DNA of 35,631 nt from IMG/VR virus record IMGVR_UViG_3300042874_000185, positions 1 to 35,631 of that record. One strand, written 5' to 3'. This document shows positions 32,511-35,631 of the stretch, piece after piece. The notes beneath the pieces are model-generated. The model had not been told where the DNA came from. It worked only from the letters and a program-made list of their open reading frames with translations, and ran no database searches. Made by a program: the position numbers and the translations under genes. The stretch comes from a virus. Within the stretch, counting starts at the first letter, position 1, and the number at the start of each line of letters is the position of its first letter.

Positions 32511-32539
32511 GATATCAAGGTATAGGAGAATTAAAATGA
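32498..32539 (+). repeat. 42-bp direct repeat, copy 2
   Basis: Second copy of the repeat at 31932-31973, with four mismatches. It spans the end of the 88-residue gene and the ribosome site of the last early gene. Together with the 27-base start-region similarity (32244-32270 and 32536-32562; two mismatches) it points to duplication within this cluster. Confidence 0.85.
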
Positions 32540-32988
32540 ATAGAATACATAAAGAGGAAATGATTAGGTTTGCAAATAGTCCAGATGGGACATTGGTGTG
32601 GTGTAAGCTGCCTACTAATACGCTTTGGTGCACAAGAGATGCCCCTATTTGGGATAAGGATTTAGTCTACATAATAGACGATGAGTATGCGACACTACGA
32701 AAACAATTCATAGATGACCCAACGCAACTACAGTGGTTCGATAAAATATCTAAGGAGTGGGAAACAAGTACACTTACTGATTTAGATATCTTCACTAGGC
32801 AGTTACATGTCGGGTATATATATCGTATCAAGCCTAAAACTGTAACAAAATGGAGATGGGTGATGTATATTACAACCCAAAACGATTACTATGTCACCAT
32901 AGATTGGTATACGGAAGAAGAAGTGTCCAAAAGGACTGATAGACCTATCTACAAGATTGAAGAGTCAGCAAGAGAGTCTGAAGAATAA
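32536..32988 (+). CDS. Last early gene, hypothetical
   Basis: 150 residues, ribosome site AGGAG. Segments MIRFANSPDGTLVWCKLP, IWDKDLVYIIDDEYATLRKQFIDDPTQLQW and WRWVMYITTQNDYYVTIDWY suggest a mixed, Trp/Tyr-rich fold seen in hypothetical phage proteins of this kind. The C-terminus is acidic. No membrane helix or enzymatic motif. It is followed by the convergent terminator region. Confidence 0.7.
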   Translation: MNRIHKEEMIRFANSPDGTLVWCKLPTNTLWCTRDAPIWDKDLVYIIDDEYATLRKQFIDDPTQLQWFDKISKEWETSTLTDLDIFTRQLHVGYIYRIKPKTVTKWRWVMYITTQNDYYVTIDWYTEEEVSKRTDRPIYKIEESARESEE

Positions 32989-33075
32989 CCATCAGGTTAG
33001 CTGATTGAGTTCAGGCAATGGGCAATAAGGGTGATGACCATCATTAAACTATTTTTTGCAGGAAAGACTACCTTG

Positions 33076-33126
33076 TAGCCCTCAAAGAGGGTTATGAGGT
33101 GAGCTTATGTTCACCTCACCCTTTTT
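33076..33126 (+). terminator. Rho-independent terminator between convergent units
   Basis: A first hairpin, TAGCCCTC-AAA-GAGGGTTA (33076-33094), is followed by TGAGGTGA (33095-33102) pairing with TCACCTCA (33111-33118), then CCCTTTTT. The second is a strong terminator for the plus-strand early unit. The endolysin stop on the minus strand lies at 33125, so the hairpins also sit at the end of the late unit and may act in both directions. Confidence 0.85.
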
Positions 33127-33709
33127 AAGCTTCACCCACCGTCTTATTTGACGACCCAAGTGTGTAGTATGGAAGCTCCTCTTTATTGTGGGTTGTGGGT
33201 ACTCTAAAGTCTAAAAATACTTCTTTCGGGTACTTGCTTATGTTCACTTCATTGTTTTGGTTTCCACCGATACAGTAGAGTGAACCATCTTTATCTTTGC
33301 CTATCACCATACACACATGACCACCTCCTTCACGGCTTTTGATAGCGATTGACCCAACCACTGGCACGATGGACGATTTACCAAATGAAAGCCAAGACTT
33401 TGCTCGCTCTGGGTATTTCACAGTTTTTTCTTCATGGTGCAGCATCACCCAGTTGATAAAGCTTCCGCACCATGCCACTTCATCAGATGAATAATTGCCC
33501 GAGGCAGTATCGTGATATTCTAGCACTCTGGCACTATTGCCTTTACCAGCTACCTCTTTGACCCCTACCTCTTTTAGAGCCGTCTTTACCCAGTTGGGAA
33601 CGCTGATTTTCTCTATGGCATCGCGTGTCTTTTTGCCAAAGATGCCATCGACTTCAAGTATACTTCCGTTTTGGTTTAAGTAAGTCTGGAGTGTTTTAAC
33701 TGCGCGCAT
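33125..33709 (-). CDS. Endolysin: peptidoglycan-binding plus CHAP-like (TIGR02594) domain
   Basis: 194 residues. The first ~35 (AVKTLQTYLNQNGSILEVDGIFGKKTRDAIEK) are a peptidoglycan-binding repeat (PG_binding_1). Residues ~38-175 match the TIGR02594 family of CHAP-type amidases/peptidases: catalytic Cys in VAWCGSFINW, His in GGGHVCMVIG and Asn/Gln in GGNQNNEV. It cleaves cell-wall peptide or amide bonds at lysis. No signal peptide, so it needs a holin. It is the last gene of the late unit. Confidence 0.92.
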   Translation of the reverse strand: MRAVKTLQTYLNQNGSILEVDGIFGKKTRDAIEKISVPNWVKTALKEVGVKEVAGKGNSARVLEYHDTASGNYSSDEVAWCGSFINWVMLHHEEKTVKYPERAKSWLSFGKSSIVPVVGSIAIKSREGGGHVCMVIGKDKDGSLYCIGGNQNNEVNISKYPKEVFLDFRVPTTHNKEELPYYTLGSSNKTVGEA

Positions 33710-33890
33710 CTACAACCTCCACCACTATAGTTTTATCCCCATCGGTTGTGTACACACTCACTACATTCACCCTCTTGTCATCAAACAACACCGTATCAAG
33801 CCCATTATGTACCGCATCCACTATCTCACTGTAGTAGGGCTCAAGTAAGTGCTTATTCTCTCTTGTAATTACTTTGGTTTTCATTTGCAT
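33696..33890 (-). CDS. 64-residue hypothetical in the lysis cluster
   Basis: MQMKTKVITRENKHLLEPYYSEIVDAVHNGL..., a small alpha/beta protein with a terminal strand pair (NVVSVYTTDG, KTIVVEVVDARS). No membrane segment. It overlaps the endolysin gene by 14 bases and the lipoprotein-like gene by 10. Position suggests a lysis accessory or a virion-related small protein; function unknown. Confidence 0.6.
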   Translation of the reverse strand: MQMKTKVITRENKHLLEPYYSEIVDAVHNGLDTVLFDDKRVNVVSVYTTDGDKTIVVEVVDARS

Positions 33891-34117
33891 ACCTCGTTAG
33901 ATTTTTTGAGCTTATCCGCGTATTCTTTCATTTTGATATAGTTTCCAAGGCATTGCTTGGATGCAAGTAACAAAGTTGGAGGATGTTTATTTTCTATGAT
34001 TGGAGACGGAACTTCAGGGGTGATACATTTTTGATACACGATGCGCTCACCACACCCATTAAAACTTAAAGCCCCTAAGCATCCTAAAACTAGCATCGCA
34101 CTCGGTTTCATTATCAT
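33881..34117 (-). CDS. Outer-membrane spanin-like lipoprotein (Rz1-like)
   Basis: 78 residues. Start at 34117 (ribosome site AAAAAGGAT-like); Met3 at 34111 is also possible. The N-terminus AMLVLGCLGALSFNGCGE is a signal sequence with a lipobox-like Cys (FNGC, atypical at -3). The mature part is short and Pro-rich (PEVPSPIIENKHPP) with a charged helical end (MKEYADKLKKSNEVCK). It starts inside the upstream i-spanin-like frame (59-base overlap), the classic Rz/Rz1 arrangement. It implies a Gram-negative host. Confidence 0.72.
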   Translation of the reverse strand: MIMKPSAMLVLGCLGALSFNGCGERIVYQKCITPEVPSPIIENKHPPTLLLASKQCLGNYIKMKEYADKLKKSNEVCK

Positions 34118-34361
34118 CCTTTTTAAAGTCCGTTATTTTGCTTAACTCAAAATCATAAAATTGAGTTATAGCCAAAACATCTTTGTCGTAAGTCTTCATC
34201 CGTGCCTCTAATTGCGCCATTTCTTGCCTTGCCAATTCACTTGCAACCTTTGAGTTAAGTTGGCACTCTTCTTTGGCTGTATGCTCTATAAACCCATACG
34301 CAGACAGAAACACTATCACCCCAGCCATTGCATAGATGATATATTGCTGTATCACTTCCAT
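34059..34361 (-). CDS. Inner-membrane spanin-like protein (Rz-like)
   Basis: 100 residues with one N-terminal membrane anchor (QQYIIYAMAGVIVFLSAYGF) and a periplasmic coiled-coil (CQLNSKVASELARQEMAQLEARMKTYD). The gene end overlaps the Rz1-like gene in another frame. i-Spanins join with the outer-membrane lipoprotein to fuse the membranes in the last step of lysis. It overlaps the holin-like gene by 10 bases. Confidence 0.75.
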   Translation of the reverse strand: MEVIQQYIIYAMAGVIVFLSAYGFIEHTAKEECQLNSKVASELARQEMAQLEARMKTYDKDVLAITQFYDFELSKITDFKKDDNETECDASFRMLRGFKF

Positions 34362-34603
34362 AACCTATCATATTCTTTTGTGAGTATCGCTCTTATCACT
34401 GCTACGATTGACACGATGTTTATAGCAATCAAACTCATCTTGTTTTCAACAAACATCCCACCGCAATCTTTTGCATAGTAAAACGCAAATGACAACCCCA
34501 CTATAAAAGCAGTGGTCGTGTAGCTGTTCTTGTATGACTTTGTAGCAAAAAGCACAAACAGTAGCCCTAGTGTTATCATATAATGAATGTTTAGAAGCAT
34601 CAC
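34352..34603 (-). CDS. Holin-like protein (three membrane segments)
   Basis: 83 residues with hydrophobic segments around 9-20 (ITLGLLFVLFAT), 30-44 (TAFIVGLSFAFYYAK) and 56-73 (MSLIAINIVSIVAVIRAI), and a basic/acidic end (LTKEYDRLWK). Size and topology fit a class I holin. It lies between the second holin candidate and the spanin pair. It could also be an antiholin to the neighbour. Confidence 0.65.
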   Translation of the reverse strand: MMLLNIHYMITLGLLFVLFATKSYKNSYTTTAFIVGLSFAFYYAKDCGGMFVENKMSLIAINIVSIVAVIRAILTKEYDRLWK

Positions 34604-35043
34604 TTTGAGCCTCCCAAAAATCTATTTAAAATAAAGTTAGCAACTTTTATAGAGCTTTGAAAGAACCAGTTAAATAATGGTACGGTAAACCAAGATAACA
34701 TAAAACTTATAATTAGCATCACTGATTTACCAACCTTTGTGGGTTCTGCAAATCCAAAGATTTCTTTTATCACATCGTTACCAGCATCCGTCAAAAGCAA
34801 GTACCACAATGGTATAGCAAGAAGCCCCAATACAATACCCTTTAGCACTTCAGCCAATGCCTTAAATAATTTAACTTCATCATGCTTACTCAACTCATGT
34901 ATCACCCCACTTGCAGAAACTATAGCACCAACCAAAGAGAGCGGTATATATGATGGGTCATTGAATATAATTAAGTCGCCTATTAATCCACCTGAAGCCA
35001 CCATAGCCCCCCCTTTGATAATTGTTGCCGTCTCTGTCGTCAT
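34600..35043 (-). CDS. Holin candidate, larger multi-span membrane protein
   Basis: 147 residues with several hydrophobic stretches: ~12-25, ~33-45, ~65-85 (VLKGIVLGLLAIPLWYLLL) and ~108-125 (MLIISFMLSWFTVPLFNWFF). Phage lysis clusters often hold such a protein upstream of the spanins. No enzymatic motif. The start overlaps the preceding 37-codon gene as ATGA, and the end overlaps the next holin gene by four bases. It could be the pore-former, with the 83-residue protein modulating timing. Confidence 0.65.
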   Translation of the reverse strand: MTTETATIIKGGAMVASGGLIGDLIIFNDPSYIPLSLVGAIVSASGVIHELSKHDEVKLFKALAEVLKGIVLGLLAIPLWYLLLTDAGNDVIKEIFGFAEPTKVGKSVMLIISFMLSWFTVPLFNWFFQSSIKVANFILNRFLGGSK

Positions 35044-35153
35044 ACCATAATTTCCTGTACGTATAGTGGTGATACCTTCACAAACGGCATAGGATAGTAC
35101 GTAAGCCCTGATGGCTTGATGAAGTAAAACCGATTTATGTTAGTTGTTCTCAT
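35040..35153 (-). CDS. 37-residue bridging protein between LRR and holin genes
   Basis: MRTTNINRFYFIKPSGLTYY... ends PLYVQEIMV. The ATG at 35151-35153 overlaps the LRR TGA, and its TGA at 35040-35042 overlaps the holin ATG, both as ATGA. The Tyr/Phe/Pro-rich composition (YYPMPFVKVSP) looks like a real small protein, not a random frame. Function unknown. Confidence 0.6.
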   Translation of the reverse strand: MRTTNINRFYFIKPSGLTYYPMPFVKVSPLYVQEIMV

Positions 35154-35631
35154 CTTATTCTCTTTAGTTTGGTAGTCACAGTACAACCATTGCCTTCAAG
35201 GATGGCTTTGTTTGCTAAACCAGCAGAGCTAGGTATACCATTCGTGCCACCCTCTAGCGAAATAGTAGCACCAATGACTCCAGCATTAACGCACGCCTGT
35301 AAAATATCGTCTACTGCTTGAACACTTAAGTTATTATCAGTTGCGGAAAAACTGTATAATGATGCAGGTAGTGAACCACCTGCAAAGCCTGTTAATTGGT
35401 TAGCACCAATATCTATTTCTTCCAACGCAGTATTGGCACTCAAGTCAGGTATCGAACCTGTTAATTGGTTGCTATTACAGTTAAAATAATTCAATAACGT
35501 ATTGGCACTCAAGTCAGGTATCGAACCTGTTAATTGGTTGCTATTACAGTTAAAATAATTCAATAACGTATTGGCACTCAAGTCAGGTATCGAACCTGTT
35601 AATTGGTTGCTATTACAGTTAAAATAATTCA
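35150..35631 (-). CDS. LRR tail-associated protein, C-terminal part (same gene as at 1-455)
   Basis: This is the 3' part of the gene that starts at 455. It holds two full near-identical 23-residue LRR units plus a partial one, then a diverged unit (ALEEIDIGANQLTG), a last irregular LRR-like stretch (SLPASLYSFSATDNNL) and a C-terminal cap ending TTKLKRIR. The pattern LxxxxCxxNQLTGSIPDL is typical of bacterial and phage LRR proteins that bind surface ligands. There is no signal peptide, as expected for a virion part. The stop TGA overlaps the ATG of the next small gene (ATGA), so the two are translationally coupled. An internal TTG within a repeat is not a credible start. Confidence 0.75.
   Translation of the reverse strand, partial: NYFNCNSNQLTGSIPDLSANTLLNYFNCNSNQLTGSIPDLSANTLLNYFNCNSNQLTGSIPDLSANTALEEIDIGANQLTGFAGGSLPASLYSFSATDNNLSVQAVDDILQACVNAGVIGATISLEGGTNGIPSSAGLANKAILEGNGCTVTTKLKRIR
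35436..35631. repeat. 69-bp tandem repeat (LRR units) at the right end
   Basis: Units start at 35436, 35505 and 35574, the last cut after 58 bases. They appear identical. Each unit encodes one 23-residue leucine-rich repeat on the minus strand. The tract length of 196 equals 127+69, exactly the length at which a 127-mer recurs within the tract. The assembler could not count the copies, so the real number may be larger. Confidence 0.85.

Overview
This window looks like the complete genome of one tailed bacteriophage with a long non-contractile tail (siphovirus type). Its first 127 bases are identical to its last 127, and both ends lie in a 69-bp tandem repeat inside a single leucine-rich-repeat gene. 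The molecule is therefore best read as a circle of about 35.5 kb that was cut in that gene. I see no integrase, CI-like repressor, tRNA, insertion sequence or CRISPR array, so a lytic life style or an episomal one is more likely than integration. The host cannot be named from the sequence. Moderate-to-low GC, Shine-Dalgarno starts and TATAAT boxes with weak -35 elements would fit Campylobacterota, but this is a low-confidence guess.

Layout: a 1.3-kb non-coding control region (about 19.15-20.47 kb) separates two divergent transcription units. The late unit runs on the minus strand from about 19.2 kb down to position 1, continues across the closure from about 35.5 kb, and stops near 33.1 kb. 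Its order is small DNA-binding protein, small terminase, zinc-ribbon protein, large terminase (PBSX type), portal (DUF4055), minor head protein (SPP1 gp7 type), scaffold, major capsid, connector and tail-completion proteins, and tail tube. Then come tail-assembly chaperones with a lambda-like GGGAAAG frameshift site, tape measure, tail hub/fibre proteins, the LRR protein, two holin candidates, an overlapping spanin pair and a CHAP-type endolysin. The early unit runs on the plus strand from 20.47 to 32.99 kb. It holds a primase-polymerase/helicase, a Sak4-like RecA ATPase, an SSB-like protein, a YqaJ exonuclease, an SF2 helicase, a VRR-NUC nuclease and a frameshifted Dam methylase, followed by about fifteen small genes of unknown function. 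The two units converge on a strong hairpin terminator at 33.08-33.13 kb.

The control region carries a striking candidate replication origin. Twelve copies of a 7-mer (ACTTTAT or its complement) are arranged with two-fold symmetry around an AT-rich core, including a 31-bp inverted repeat with one mismatch. Blocks almost free of G lie on both sides. Each flanking promoter candidate carries its own dyad operator.

Other notable signals are: strong depletion of GATC (I found 8 sites where about 130 are expected) together with a broken Dam gene; three tiny 8-10 codon ORFs that bridge early genes through ATGA overlaps; a tandem ETKKDN repeat in the first early gene; and a collapsed LRR repeat in what may be a receptor-binding protein.
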